In this document: one piece after another, positions 40,379 through 53,561 of the stretch
Numbering within the stretch: the stretch's first letter is position 1
How the letters are laid out: every line of letters starts with the position of its first letter
Source of the DNA: Phaffia rhodozyma
Lineage: Eukaryota; Basidiomycota; Tremellomycetes; Cystofilobasidiales; Mrakiaceae
Direction: 5' to 3'
Assembly (NCBI GenBank): GCA_014706385.1
Contig: JACGZH010000005.1
Span: 1 to 64,000, forward strand
Length of the DNA stretch: 64,000 nucleotides
Program-made: the position numbers and the translations under genes
Notes under the pieces: generated by a model
The model's database searches: none
The model's input: the letters and a program-made list of their open reading frames with translations, nothing else
What the model was told of the DNA's origin: nothing

Positions 40379-41664
40379 TCACAGCTTTGACTCGACCTCC
40401 TTCTCCTCCGTTCCGGCTGAGATTTGTTTATCATTTGGCAGACCATAAGCAGTAGGGTGAATCACGTTGAATACGACACTGGCGATGAGCATCGGCGCCG
40501 CCTCGAAGACGTATATGATTGCCTGGTAGGTCATGTCCAAGCAGGAAACAAAAGGAAGAAACGCATTTATCAGTTTTGATTCAGATACGTTAGTGTTGGA
40601 CTCTCTATCTATAAAAGATACTGACTTCCGATCTGACAAATGCCTGGGCTTCGCGGTAGCCTAAACTAGTCTTGCCAAACTCGATCGTCCTGTAGTTTAT
40701 CCAGTAGCTGATGTGAGTAGTCACGTACATGCGGATGTAGGGATGGTAATAGACATGCGTACCTGAAGACACTTCGTGCGAGAATCATGAAGGCGCTACA
40801 ACCCAAAGCGCCGATCAAGGCCACCCATTTTCCTCGAGGCACACTATGACCCTTACATCTCAACCAGAAGATGACGATGGTCACAGTGAAGAGCCCAAAG
40901 GTGCAGACCTGAAACACCAGGCCTGTAATCAAGAGTGCCTTGGCTTTAGCCAGATCTGCAGCGGTCTCAACGGATCCCAACAATCCCCCTCCAGCTGCCT
41001 GCAGAGCAAGCGCAATGATATCGCAGGCTTATGAGTTCGTGTCCGAGCCATATGTACAGGCAGTCATCACGTAATGACATGTAAGCATGATAGTTCTCAT
41101 CTTGTCCGGTTACTTGTAAGCAGATAAAGAGGGCCATGTCTGACGTACAGATGAAGATCCAACCAATAAATCGCGCTGGTATGACACACAACGATGGAGC
41201 GACGTACAGCATGACTGTGGCGGTTGGACAAGCGCTTGGTCAGACGGCCTGCTATGTTTGTTCTAGTATACAGGAACGGCCTAGCTTACCTCTAGCCAGA
41301 AGTATGTAATCCGTGGCAGCAAGAAAATTTGGTGATAAAATAATCAATAGAAGTTGCGCAAGCCATGGATTTCTTTCCCTTGGACTGCTGATGGATATTG
41401 CTCTGGCAGTATAGCCACCCATCTCACCTGTTTAAAGCCATGATAAGACTGGTCAGATACACCTGATGAGCCAAAGACTAGAACAAAACATCGGCGGGAC
41501 GAACCAAGTACCCCTACTACAAGAGGCCACATCCACCAGGATCTCTTCCTCGATGCCTGGAAGATATGAGCGATGGCTGAAGCTCCAAACAGACACGCAA
41601 ATGCAATTGCGAGAGGACGAGAGGGAACATAATCCGTCCAATAATTTTCTCTTGTTTTAGACAT
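40379..41664 (-). CDS. RTA1-family seven-transmembrane protein
   Basis: Six exons are inferred: 41664-41505, 41427-41290, 41214-41114, 40998-40763, 40707-40626 and 40522-40379, giving 286 aa. The LGEMGGYTAR motif, LLLIILSPNFLAATDYILLAR, the QAAGGG loop before a membrane helix, the LARSVFR...YRTIEF motif and a closing YVFEAAPMLIA helix are the marks of the RTA1/RTM1 family. Yeast Rta1, Rsb1 and Rtm1 are plasma-membrane or ER proteins linked to lipid translocation or resistance to 7-aminocholesterol and toxic molecules. About seven hydrophobic segments are visible. An acidic cytoplasmic tail (EEKEVESKL) ends the protein. The start ATG at 41664 follows shortly after a possible pyrimidine-rich leader. 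Confidence 0.87.
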
Positions 41665-41938
41665 GATCACCCCCGATAGATGGACGGAACTGAAAGGATG
41701 AAGCACGGTATGGAAGATGGATGAACCATGTAAGAGGAGAGCGTGGAAATTGTATAAATTGCCACATCGGTTGATGATGACGCGTAACAAAGTTCAGTCA
41801 GACTCTGAACGCGCCAAGAAAAGTGATCGGGCGTTGTGACATGAACATTGGCAAACTCTTTTCCCGATCGAAACCAGTTCTATCACTTTCAACACATAGA
41901 AACGATTGACAAGCATTACATTGGACTAAACCCGCATC

Positions 41939-44472
41939 TTAGCGCCTACCAGCTCCTCCCCTTCCCCGACCTCTTCCACCTCCACCTCGACCTCGGCCCC
42001 GACCTCGACCGTTGAAGGTACTTCCGGTCGAGCTGCTCACTCGCTTTCCTCCCATCCCGGTTCCGGCCTCAACATCCGAGTCCGGATCATCAACCGGCTG
42101 AGCAACCTGCATATCGTCATCTTCGTCGGCGCCCTCATCCTCCAAATCTGAATCTGTCTGCCCAGGCTTACGCTTCTTGGTGGTCGTCTTGAGAGAAGTG
42201 CCTATCGAGATGTTGACCTGAGTTGAGCGGATCAAATAAAGTAAAAAGAATGTTCGCAATATCAGATGCTAGGCACAGATAGAGAAAAATCATAATCATT
42301 TGCGCACCTTGGGAGGAACAGGAAACCCGAAAGCCTTTCCAACCTTGACCAGGTCAAGGGCGTTGACGTCAAAGATCTTCTTGAGACTATATGATGCATA
42401 TGCCTGAAGGTACGATCGGAAGCCATCCCGAGCCGACTGATGCAGGTAGTAGTTCTTGGCGATAAGTTTTTCCAGCTGTATGGTATGATTGCCGAACAAA
42501 TCCAAAAGAGACACACAAAGGAGGTTGGTCAGCTTAGTATTTCCAACAGATACCAAGCGCGCGCGACACAGACAGAGAGTGTGTAAAACGAACCTGGCCT
42601 TGAACGTTGGCTACCCTATCCACTGGGAAACTGTACTCATTCAGCGGCACCTTGGCTACCTTCAAGAATCGCAAGAAGCCAAGCTCGGTAGGCAAAAGGA
42701 ATAGCAGACTCTTGCCGACTTTGCCTGCTCTGGCGGTTCGACCGACTCGATGAATATAATCCCTTGGATCATCCGGAGGATCAAATTGAATGATCCAATC
42801 GACTTTGGGGATATCTAGTCCTCGGGCGGCAACATCAGTGCACAATAGTGTTCCGGTAGGTGCATTAGAAAACTCGAAGAATGTGGTCGTTCGCTTCTGC
42901 TGTTTTTGCTTTCCCTAGAGAGTGAATACGAGTGACAGAGCGATTCGATAATAGCAAGTGGTCAACACAGGACGTTAATAAAGACTGGGTTTTGTCAAGT
43001 CCATAATAACAGTTGAAACAGATGAAACGAAGACATACATGAAGGTGCAGAACAGGAACGTCGATATAGTTCAATAACTCTCCGTGGTAGTCAACACTTT
43101 TACAGCTGGAGAAGAACACGATGATCTTTTTGTTCATGTTTTTCTTAAGGAAGGTGAAGAGAAGGAGGAATCGGCGATCCGACTCGCAGACGACGTAACC
43201 TTGTTCGAGCGTGGAGACAGTCGAGGCGTTAGCAGACTCGTCGACGTTGATATAAAGTGGACCAGGTCGGAGTGAGATTCGCGCAAGATCCGTGACTTTA
43301 GTGGTCTGCGTGGCAGAGAAGAGCATGGACTGTCGGTTGTCTATTCAAAGAGAAGATGGTAAGATTAGATATCAAGATCGCCGACAGCTTGACTTTAGAA
43401 TATATATGTATCAGAAGAGCTTGCAGAAATCTTACCTTTGGGGAGAAGAGCGATGATCTGTCTCATCTCCTCTTCGAAACCGATCTCCAAGATTCGATCG
43501 GCTTCATCGATTACAAGAGCCTTCAAATTCTTGAAAACAAACCCCTTCGTGTTCTACAAGACTCCAAAGTGCACGTTGAATTTCTGACCAAAAGTGATAA
43601 ACAAAAGAGATCAGGACGATGCACTAACCTGCAAATGATCCAAGAATCGACCGGGCGTAGCTACGATCAAGTTGACACCCTTGATGAGTTTGTCGGCCTC
43701 TGCTTTTCGGTTGGCTCCTCCCATAACAATTCCAAACGTTTGTGAATGCGGCTCCATAAGTTCTTTTGCGACTCCAAAAATCTGCAGAGCTAATTCTCGA
43801 GTAGGGGAAATAATGACGACTCCCGTTCCTATTTTTCGTATCACGACAATATGAAATGACGAAGAGCGCTCGATGAGTATTGCACTTAGGAGCTGCGACT
43901 ATATAGGAAGGGAGAGAGAACTAGAACAGACCATTTCGGGGCTTGAAACGCAAGTTTGCCAGCAATTCCACGCTAGGAATCAAAAACGACAGAGTCTTTC
44001 CAGAACCTGTTCGGGCAGCTCCGAGAACATCCCTTCCCTCAAGCAAAGGCGGGATTGTTCTGGCCTGAACTTGAGTCATCTTTGTGAAGCCCATGTTTTT
44101 GATAGCTTCAGTTGTCTGAGGCGTGAGGGAAAGAGAGTCGAATGAGGTATCGACCGGAGGTGAGTCGGCGGTAATGGTGTTGGTGGACGGACCCGAGGAA
44201 GCGGAAGGAAGATTAGGGAGAGGCGTAGTAGTTTCTTCTTCCTCGGAAGACTCCTCATCATCACCAGGAGTGGACGCTGTCTTCTTAGACGATGAAGCAA
44301 CCTTTGACGCGAGGGGGGCAAGTGCGGCTGAGGTCGAGGGTTTGCCTGAGGACGTAGCTGCAGCAGTAGCTCCCTTGGAGGAACGCTTTCTTTTACGCTT
44401 GGCCTTCTCGGCCGAGTTCACCTGAGGATTGGCTACCGGAGTCTCGCCTGCTTGTGAGGTGGAAGGAGACAT
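41939..44472 (-). CDS. HAS1: DEAD-box ATP-dependent RNA helicase HAS1
   Basis: Seven exons are inferred: 44472-43932, 43828-43629, 43553-43436, 43340-43039, 42914-42594, 42475-42308 and 42217-41939, giving 642 aa. All helicase motifs are visible: the Q-motif region before [50 protein letters not shown] and HRVGRTAR. The helicase core resembles Has1, which acts in the nucleolus in release of snoRNAs and maturation of both ribosomal subunits. The Lys/Ser-rich N-terminus carries a nuclear-localisation-like KRKRKRSSK. The C-terminus is a long acidic stretch followed by an [10 protein letters not shown] tail that is typical of RNA-binding RGG boxes. It is convergent with the RTA1 gene and divergent from ERD2. 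Confidence 0.93.
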
Positions 44473-44800
44473 TCTGAATACACGAGTCAGTCGATGGTGG
44501 TGAGAGGAAACGACTGGAAGAGAGCGAGCAGAAAGGACAAGTCCAGTTGAGCAACGAGTGAGTTCCCAAATTTTTGTTATCTTTTATCTTATGTAATTTT
44601 TCAAATATGAATCATATGTTATGGCTATATATGATGGTTACATATCTTTCCAACCCTAGCATACCTTGGTTGTAACCATCCGGTTATGAGCCTGGTTTCT
44701 GAATTCGTTCCTTGCCCTAATCATCCTCAACAGATCGTTAACAACATCGTTCAGCGTTCATTTTTCATTTCTCATCGTCAGACGATTAACTACATTCAAT
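44473..44800. promoter_or_regulatory. Shared divergent promoter (HAS1 / ERD2)
   Basis: The 328-bp gap between divergent ATGs is AT-rich in the middle (about 44570-44640), the likely nucleosome-free region, with pyrimidine-rich sequence before the ERD2 start. I cannot assign specific factor sites. Confidence 0.5.
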
Positions 44801-46086
44801 ATGAACATCTTTCGTTTGCTAGGTAAGTGAAGAACGTCATGTATGCTTGCTGTGAGAAGAAAAATCTTGTTTGGGTATCATACTGACCTTGTCATCGATT
44901 CATCTGCTTCCGTCCTTTATGGGGTTTACCCTTCTCTTTCCTTTTCCAGGCGATCTGTCGCATCTAGCCTCTATCTTTGTTCTCTTGCACAAAATCCAAA
45001 CCACTAGATCTTGCAGAGGTTCGTCGACTTCCTTGTATGTGTCCTGGATGTAGTTCTATGGAAATATCCGATGATTTAAGAACTTTTGCTTCTTTTCGTG
45101 TCTCGTTCAACACCTTTTGCTAACGCTCCATCTCATAAATCTCAAAGGTATATCATTCAAGACTCAACTTCTCTATGTCATCGTTTTTGTCACTCGATAC
45201 CTCGATCTACTCAGCTTCTCTTCTCATGTATCACTCTACAATACATTGATGAAGCTCTTCTTCATTGGAAGTAGTGTATATACGCTTTGTCTTATGAAGC
45301 TGAGGTTCAAGTGAGTTGTTTTCCTCATTCACTCCTCCTTCTAGCTGTCTTTTCAAAGCCTTAGCAGAACAATCTACTTAATGACGCTCGTATTTACTTA
45401 TTGCATCTTATCACTTCTATCATCCGATCTTTATATCCTCAGGCCTACATCTGATATGGGATTGGACACTTTCCGGCTCGAATATCTCATCCTCCCGTGC
45501 TTCGTTCTCTCTCTACTCATCACGTACGCCTGGTCGCCTACCGAAATCCTCTGGGCATTTTCTATCTACCTTGAGTCGGTTGCCATCTTGCCGCAACTGA
45601 TGATGCTTCAGAGGACTGGCGAGGCAGAGACAATTACCACTCACTATTTGGCCGCCCTGGGATTATATCGAGGATTGTATATTCCTAATTGGATCTACAG
45701 GTTCGTTCTTCTTCTCAAGCAACCTACTCGTCCCCCTCAAAAGGCTAACGTCACACCAATCCATTTCTACTTTGTAGATACTTTTCTGAAGGTACAGTAG
45801 ATCCCATTGCCGTGGTAGCAGGCTTGGTGCAAACCGCGCTTTACATCGATTTCTGTAAGCTTCTTTCTTTTTCTTTCTTTTTTCAATCTGTACGCGTCAC
45901 TTTCCGAACCAGTACTCAATAATCGGTCCCCGCATCTCTGCGTCACTCTAGTCTATATTTACTTCACAAAAGTCCTTCGCGGCCAGAAGGTAAGCCGTTT
46001 CAAACTTTTCTTGCGTGTTTCAAAACGTCTGATTAAATACAATAATCATACAACTACTTCTTTCACAGTTCGAGCTCCCCGCATGA
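44801..46086 (+). CDS. ERD2: ER lumen protein-retaining receptor (KDEL/HDEL receptor)
   Basis: Seven exons are inferred: 44801-44822, 44950-45018, 45148-45310, 45443-45700, 45778-45854, 45952-45989 and a last one of only 18 nt, 46069-46086, giving 214 aa, the usual length. The receptor retrieves HDEL-tagged proteins from Golgi to [32 protein letters not shown], the DTFRLEYL segment, [14 protein letters not shown] and the hydrophobic helices between them are diagnostic. The tail KVLRGQKFELPA carries the KxxK/R-type signal that drives COPI-dependent return. Donor sites GTTCGT are used twice, a variant seen in several genes here. Confidence 0.93.
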
Positions 46087-46555
46087 TCGCGTCGCGCCGG
46101 CCTCATCCTGTATCTCAAGCTCGTGGTTCCCTGTCAATCTTTGTTTTTACACTCCTCGCTGGACGTTCCGTTTATGAACAACATGTCAAGATCTCACGAT
46201 GATGTTCGATGCCGATGGTCTCCTTTATGAATGACACTTGAAAATATCTTTTTGTTGGATACACTCGAGCATATCTGTGTATCTTAGATTGTGTTCTGTG
46301 TTGACTATAAATGTTCTATCAAAATAGTGTTGGAATGCGGCCCAACAACTCAGTGCTAGGCGCGACGACGTGATGCTTACATAAGCTACATCAATCATCA
46401 GGTGGCTTGGAGAGCTCACCTCCTCCATCTCTCTCCCTCCTTCCATCACTAGCCATCTATCTTGTATCCATTGTTTCCTATCCGTTCCATCGTCTCTTTA
46501 AATCCAGTCCAGATACCTTCTACACCTACACTTCTCAGCAATCCAGTCCATCATT
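46087..46555. other. Intergenic (ERD2 3' / EDE1 promoter)
   Basis: No gene was seen. The second half is CT-rich (about 46420-46530), consistent with the promoter and 5' UTR of the following gene. Confidence 0.6.
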
Positions 46556-49500
46556 ATGGCTTCTGCCCCATGTGTGTATCGTATTTGTCTTTTTCTCGTT
46601 TCGTTTGATCACGTCGAAATTATACTCCCATCTTTCTTCAAACCACTAAACGCCTTTTTTTCCAACTTCTTCTCTTCTCTTTTCTTTTCGTGTCACCCTT
46701 GCTCTATCCTTGAACTCAAACTGTCTGATATAGTGTCCTCGGCAGAACAGACGTTCTATCCTTCACTGTTCTCCAAGCTTCAAGAGAACAACGTCATCTC
46801 GGGAGCCCAGGCTTTCTCTTTCCTTACTCTCTCGGATCTTCCTCATCCAGTATTGGGAGAGATCTGGGCGACCGCTGATGTACTAGATCGAGGATCTTTG
46901 GATGTCGCAGGATGGACAGTGGCCATGCGTCTTATCGCTTCTGCCCAACAAGGTGGACCGGTGAATGCCGAGGTGGGCAATACGGGTAAGTGGTCGTCCG
47001 CATAGACACCTACAGTGGACCGCTGAATATTATCCACAGCCACGCGATGAGTACTGAAGATGCCTTGCGCTCTTTTGGCATACCTGTAGCTCCGTTCACA
47101 CTTCCCAAATTTAGGGGCCATCCACCTCCCCCGGCCTCTGTTTCCTCGCGACCTTCGGTCGGTGGCCCTTCTCTCAATCCTCCATTGACTCAGGATGACA
47201 TCGCCAAGTTTAGCCGACACTTCCAAATGGCCGGACCATCCCCTACGGATGGCCGACTCATGGCCGACAAAGCAACAGCTATCTTTCTGAAGTCCAAGCT
47301 TCCATCTCAACAGCTCGGCCAAATCTGGGATCTAGCCGACACACATGATAGAGGAAGTCTTGACCAGACAGATTTTATTGTAGGAATGTACTTTATTCAA
47401 GCCATCATGTCAGGCAAGATCAGAGAAGTTCCCTTGGTCTTGCCTCCTGGCTTGTATGAGACCGCCTCTGGTAGTCAACCGGTCGGAGGACCGTCTGTAG
47501 GCTTGAGACAGATGACCGCTTCGCCTGCTCCTATTTCTAGACAGGTCACCGGTCAACAAATTCAGGCTCAGCCCGCTACTCCGGTCCAGCGGCAGCTCAC
47601 CGGGCAACAGCCCCTCAATGCCCCTACTTCGTACATGTCCCCTCATCTGACCGGAGGATCGTTTTCGGCTTTCTCCTCTTCGACTCCTCTTCAACAATCG
47701 TCACCGTTTGGGTCATCATTTACACCTGCGCCCCAAACTGTACAGGTTCCGTGGGACGTGACACCTGCAGAAAAACAAGCAAGTGACAAGTTCTTTGCTC
47801 AGTTGGATAAGTTTGGACGAGGTGTCATCGAGGGAGATGTTGCTGTTCCGTTCATGTTAGAAAGCAAACTCTCAGAACTCGTATTAGCCACAATCTGGTT
47901 AGTGATTTCATTGCTTTTGTCCTCCTTGCCGCTGGCGTTCTGTGATTGAAAATATATGTTCTGATGCTTCTCCTTTCTCTTGCAGGGATCTTGCGGATAT
48001 TCGAAAGGAGGGAAATTTAACAGAGGATGAATTTGCCGTTGCTATGCATTTGATCAAAGCGAAGATTGCCGGCAAAGAGCTTCCAGCCACGCTTCCTCTG
48101 TCTTTGGTTCCACCCAGTTTAAGGGAGGTTCAACCTGCCCCGCAACCCGCTGCTGCCAACCCACAGAGAGACTTGTTCGATGCCTTCAACGATACCCCTC
48201 CTGCGTCAACGCCTTCCACCCAGAACTACTTTGCTACAGCTCCTACTTCTGCTGCCCAGAATGCCAATAGTGACGGTTTCGGCATGAGCCCCTTCGGCGC
48301 ATCCTCGACCGTCGAGAAGGATCTGCTCGGAGACGACGACCCATTTACCCCTGCTAGCTCAATTTTGCCTGTTGCTCCTTCGGTATCGTCTCAACCTAAT
48401 GCCGCGTCTCCTGCTCCTCCTGTCTCTCAGGCCACTATTCGAAGCCCTCCCCCCCCTGTTACATCCAGGTCTGCTCCTGCTAATGCAGAGTTAACTCAAC
48501 TTCGAGCCGAGCACTCTTCGCTCTCCGAGAAGGTTTCCGAACTTCAATCTTCTGGATCAACTCTCGAATCCAAGACTTTGGATACCAAAAAAGAAATTAT
48601 GGATCTCCAGGCCAAACTCATCTCCCTTCGATCTACGCATGACTCGGAAAAGGGCAACGTCGATAGACTGGAAGCCAGAGCAAACGAGCAGGCGGCGGAG
48701 ATGAAAGCCCTTCAATCTGAGCTGATATCTGCGGAGAGTGAGCTCTCATCCCTTCGCGCTCAGAAGAATGAGTTTGACGGGCAAATCATGGGCGATAAGG
48801 AGGAGATTCGAGGAATGAAGCGACGATTGGTTGAAATCGGCGAGGAGACAGTCTCCTTGAAAGCGCAGTTGGAAAAGATCAAGAGGGAAGCGAGACAGCA
48901 GCGTGGATTGGTGGCGATCACTCAGAAGCAGCTGACAACCTCGGAGGCAGAGAAGGAGAAGACTTTGTCTAGTATTGCGGATGCCGAGAAGGGAATTGGG
49001 ATGGAGGAGCCATCTCCTTTCCCCTCCTTCTCCACAACCCCAGTTAATCTGCAGACGGTCGCTCAAATTCCCCTTCCCGACACTCCTCAGCGAGTACTGA
49101 GCCCTGCTCTATCAACCACGTCACAAAAGAGCAACAATCCGTTTGACCGATTTGTTCCATCTCCCGCCACCGCATTTGCCTCTGTCCTTCCCACTGAATC
49201 CCCTTCATCTCCATCGGTACAGACGCCAAAGGAACAGAGTGAAGCTGTTCACACTCCTGCTGAGCCTATCAAAGACCTTGCAGCAGAGTCTCCGTCGTCT
49301 TCGCCGTTGGGTCTGGCTGCTGCTGGCATAGCTGCCGCTGGAACAGCTTTAGTCGGAGTAGGATCTGCCATCTTCGGAGCCCATAAAGACGTTAGCGACA
49401 CTGAGGACAAAGAGGAGAACGACAAAATACCTCAGGAACCCAACGATGGGGTCACAGAAGAGAAAGCTATCTCTACTCCTGTAGAGCCATCTACTCACTC

Positions 49501-51453
49501 TTCTGCTTTCGATGACTCTTTCGGCACAACGTTCCCTAGCAGCACAGTTGTTGATGACGGGCTTCCCGCATCTAGGAGTTCGACTGGATTCGACGATACG
49601 TTTGGAGATGATGTCGTGGCACCTTCTGCCAACGCCGATGAATTTCCCACCTCGGTTTCAACCGGTGTTGCGAAATTCGACCAAGGATTTGACAGTAGCT
49701 TCGAGGATAATTTCCACACCCCTTCTAATTCAGCAATGACACTGCAGACAGGGCCTAGTGGCCTAGTTGGACAAGGCACCATCAAGTCTCCATCTGATGT
49801 TCCATTCGATGACTTTGAGGCAAGCTTTGGCGACAGCTTCACTCCTGTTGAGCCTTGTGAGTTGAAACCATTTCCAGTCATCCAGTTTTGAAGAATTGTT
49901 CCGCTTACATTCATCTCTGAAGACTTTGATCCAGCTCTTCCCCAGCCATCGGTGACCGAAGTGGCGGTCTCTGCTACAGATCCCCTTGAGGAGGCTCAAA
50001 GTGCCGCCAAAGGTGGCCAAGTTGGCTCTGAGGATAGCAGCGACGACGAGGATGATGGCCCCGAGGATTTAGATACACGCGCCGTGTATAACAACGGGAC
50101 GACACTTGAGTCGTCTGACAGGGACAAGGAAATCAACTCTGGTCCCCCTTCAAATCTTACGTCTACGGCGAGTGCTTTCAGTACGGATGACTTTGAGTCT
50201 ATCCCTGCTCACACAGATCATCCACTTGACCAACCTCGAGCTCCGTCTGAAGCTGATGAGATTCCAGTAGCCTTCGCTCATGCATCTCCTTCCATACCTG
50301 CATTGACAGAGCAGACTCAACGAAGGGTAGCACCACCACCACCACCTCGACCAGCTCCTGTTGAGTCTCAATCCGAACACAATCCTTTCGGAACCGACCC
50401 CTTCGAAACCGAACAGACGTCAAATCTTGATTCTTTTGACCCTCTTCAAAAGCAGCCTAAAGTCGGAGAGCAATCGTTCCAACAACCGCTGCCTGTTTCG
50501 GCTGTCACAACCGTTACTGAGTCTCTATCTAACATAGAGCTCGCACCACCTCTCTCTCCCGGGTTCACAAAGCTTGAGGAGTATGACACGAGTGAATTTG
50601 TTAAGGTTTCTCCGACAAAGGATGCCTCTCATGCTCAAAACCATCCGACCAGTGCTCCTGCTTCACGTTCTTCGGCGTTTGACGACGACTTTGATACGTT
50701 TGACACCGATTTTGGAAGTGATCCTGGTAACACTAGTGCTTTCGTAGCTACTACCGCTAGCACTGTCAATGCTCCACCATCCTTGACCTCCTTCACTCGA
50801 CCGGTTATTGCTCCCGCTCAAAACAAGAATGTCGATTTCGACTTCGACCCATCATTCGCCGATTTCGATTCCACTTTCGAGACATTCGGGCCTACCACCA
50901 CCATCGTATCTCAGCCTGCTCAAACAGGTGCTTCCTCCGTAGCTGCGTCTGGATTCAGCTTCGATGACGCTTTTGGAGAAGAGCCATCGCACGCCCCTTC
51001 TCATGTTTCCCCTGTCGCCAACTCTGCAACAACTGTTCAAGAAACGTTCTATGCTCCTCCTCAGGTCCCTCCTAGCCAAACTGCTCAACGACCCGAGCTG
51101 CCCTCCAGGAAAACTGCCGCAGAACCTGATGACATTCGTATGTCAAATAGTTTCCTCTGTTCTTTGAAGATTTATTATCCTATATCTATCTTCAACTGAT
51201 GCTTCTCTATGACTCTCTTGATCCATAACAACAATCATGGTTTCTAAACAGCCGACGTGAAAAAGATTGTTTCCATGGGTTTCTCCAGGTCACAGGCGCT
51301 CAATGCTCTCGAGGTCAGTGCCATGTCTTGCAAAAGCTGATTCCGACCATCATTATTTTTGGACGCCATTGGTGTTAACTCTCACTTGCTCACGTACAGA
51401 TCGGAAACTACAACCTTCAAGCCGCGATCGATCATCTCGTGACGGGTTCTTAA
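46556..51453 (+). CDS. EDE1: EH-domain endocytic scaffold, Ede1/Eps15-like
   Basis: Seven exons are inferred: 46556-46571, 46734-46985, about 47040-47897, 47986-49856, 49923-51137, 51252-51313 and 51400-51453. Three EH domains appear in order (near LGEIWATADVLDRGSLD, LGQIWDLADTHDRGSLDQ and LATIWDLADIRKEGNL), then Pro/Ser linkers, a long coiled coil (about 48490-48990), acidic segments with many NPF- and DPF-like or FDxxF motifs (FDDSF, FDDTF, FDDAF), and a C-terminal UBA domain (VKKIVSMGFSRSQALNAL). The protein is an early clathrin-site scaffold that binds NPF proteins and ubiquitin. One joint is not resolved: exon 2 ends in phase 1 at GTAAGT, but the exon 3 frame needs phase 2, so one base or a non-canonical site is off at about 46985/47040. 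Confidence 0.9.
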
Positions 51454-51772
51454 ATTCCATGAAATCCGATTCTTTCGGGCTTCCTGGTGTCCATCCTCAC
51501 TTTGTCTTGTTTGCCTTCCTATCGTTCTGTCTATTCGTTCTTAATTAGCCTTTTTTAGTCTTTTTTCTTTTCCTTTTTCTTTTTCCAAAAGTCTCGATTC
51601 ACTTGGTGTCTGGTTAATTTCTAGATAATACAATGGTGAATATCGTGACTTTTATGTTTGTATTCTTGTCGTTGAGAACAAGGTACTTGACCATGGGTGA
51701 TGCTGATAATGCATGCATCCGCAATGCTACAACAAATAAGAAAAGTAATCTGAGACCTAAGTACGCCCTACT
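51454..51772. other. Intergenic between convergent EDE1 and PRE10
   Basis: The region holds T-rich sequence (about 51548-51590) that probably serves 3' end formation of EDE1. No gene was seen. Confidence 0.6.
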
Positions 51773-53297
51773 CTATTCCTCCATCTCCTCTTCCCTACAA
51801 ACACGAACACAGATGCCGCGAAATAATCAGAACGAGTTTCAGCCTTTTGGATATCACACGCGTGTTTATGATAGGGAATGAAGGTCACGAACAGAGCATT
51901 TTTGGCTGCTACTTCAGCCTGCTCCAGTAGATCCGCCGGAACAAACTGATGGCGACCTTTAGATTCTGGACAGATCCACGTGATTTCTAGCTCAAACTGC
52001 TTGTCCTTCTCATCAGCGTGACATTTATGAATACTAAATCCAGAAGACACAGATAGGGGCAGGAGCACACATAAACCATCAGGATTGAAGTGTTAGACTT
52101 TCAGTGAGATATAGCATAGGCAAGGTGTAGCGCGATTTAGGAATTAAGAAAACATACATGCGTGCAGCGTGCATAACCGCATCTCGGGATTCTAAAGTAT
52201 CAAAATCAAGCTTCTCCAACTATACATCAGGTCGCGCCATCAGTATACCATTTGTGAACAAGAAAGTTGACGGAGGATGGAGAGAAAATATCGGGGTTTA
52301 TGAGTCATGTGATTTCCACCAAGATCCAACCTGATTCATAAACATACCTCTGTCTTGGCCAAGAGCTTTCCCTTCCCGACTGCCGTTGCTCTGTGCCCAA
52401 AGCTTAATCCACTGGGCTCAATCATATAGAGTTGTGGTCCATTCTTGTCAACAGATCCAAAAATTGAAGAAACTCCGAAAGGCCGAACGGATGAATAGAG
52501 GGTGTAGACTTGAAGGTACAGCGAAACTCGAGAGACAAGATCCTATAGTAATGAGCAAAATTATGTGAGACAAGATATTACAGCACTCGAGCCCCAGAGT
52601 TCAAAAGTATGTGACTTTACCTTGAGGGTTGTAGGGGCACAATAGATATCTCTGTAGTTCTGAGCCTCATCCCGCGCTCGAGAGGCTACATGCTTGGCAT
52701 CGGCAAAGAGACCAGCTGTGGCCTGTACACATTCAACGATTAACATGATGTCGATCAATCACCTGTTCCGTTCATGTGCTTTCCTCCAAATGACAAGGAA
52801 ACAACTGGGACCTACCAAGCCGATGTGAGGATCGATTGTTTGAATTCTTCGATTGGTCCCTGGCACAAGCAATTTCGAGTGAACAAGCTTCTCTACGGCT
52901 AAGATTACTCCGTCCTTTGTCCTAATACCGATTGCGGTCCTATTGAAGGATACATCATTTACGACGGGGCAATTGTTATTACACCATTTAGTTAGTACAG
53001 TAGATCTTGACTATTCAGAGATGAAGATGGTTGCCATGATCTTCACGAGGTGACAAGAAGAACATTAGAAACTAACCCTCCTGCGTCAACGGCTTTCCCA
53101 GCATACTCGACCTGATAACATATGGCGAGAAAACCATGCAAACGATGCCATGATCAGAACGTGCCTCAAATGATCATCCTCTGATCTGAACAGAGATGAA
53201 CAAAGACAAAGATCTCATGAGAACCAACCTGGAAGATTCTTCCGTCCGGAGAGTATGTGGAAGCACTAAGATCATAGCCCGTTCCAATAGACGTCAT
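51773..53297 (-). CDS. PRE10: 20S proteasome alpha-type subunit (PRE10/PSMA3, alpha 7)
   Basis: Eight exons are inferred, all in phase: 53297-53229, 53111-53077, 52939-52816, 52722-52621, 52542-52348, 52219-52158, 52033-51893 and 51794-51773, giving 249 aa. The start [20 protein letters not shown] is the gate-forming N-terminus of the alpha-7 type, followed by [34 protein letters not shown] and [14 protein letters not shown]. The subunit closes and opens the proteasome entry pore and binds regulators. The tail ends EEEMEE, acidic as expected for this subunit. The last intron has a GTTCGT donor, chosen because it alone gives the acidic end. It is divergent from YOS1. Confidence 0.92.
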
Positions 53298-53561
53298 GAT
53301 TTATGTGAAACGATAAGAGTATGCGTATTGATGTAGAACAAGAGCAGAGAGAAAAGAGATGGGGATGATCGTTGTCGTTGTCGCTGTCGTTGATGAGATT
53401 CAAACGATTTTCTACGAGCAACTTGGGACGTGGAGGAGATCATTCGAGACTTACCTAATATTTTTGAAATCTACATAAGTGGTCAACCCAGTCGTCGGCC
53501 TGAGCTATCTACAACGTACGGCTTGTCCGGATAGATTGTTGTTGTTAGTAAACCCATCATC
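53298..53561. promoter_or_regulatory. Shared divergent promoter (PRE10 / YOS1)
   Basis: A 264-bp gap between divergent ATGs contains a GTCGTTGTCGTTGTCGCTGTCGTTG repeat-like stretch (about 53371-53394). No RPN4-type site was recognised with confidence. Confidence 0.5.
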
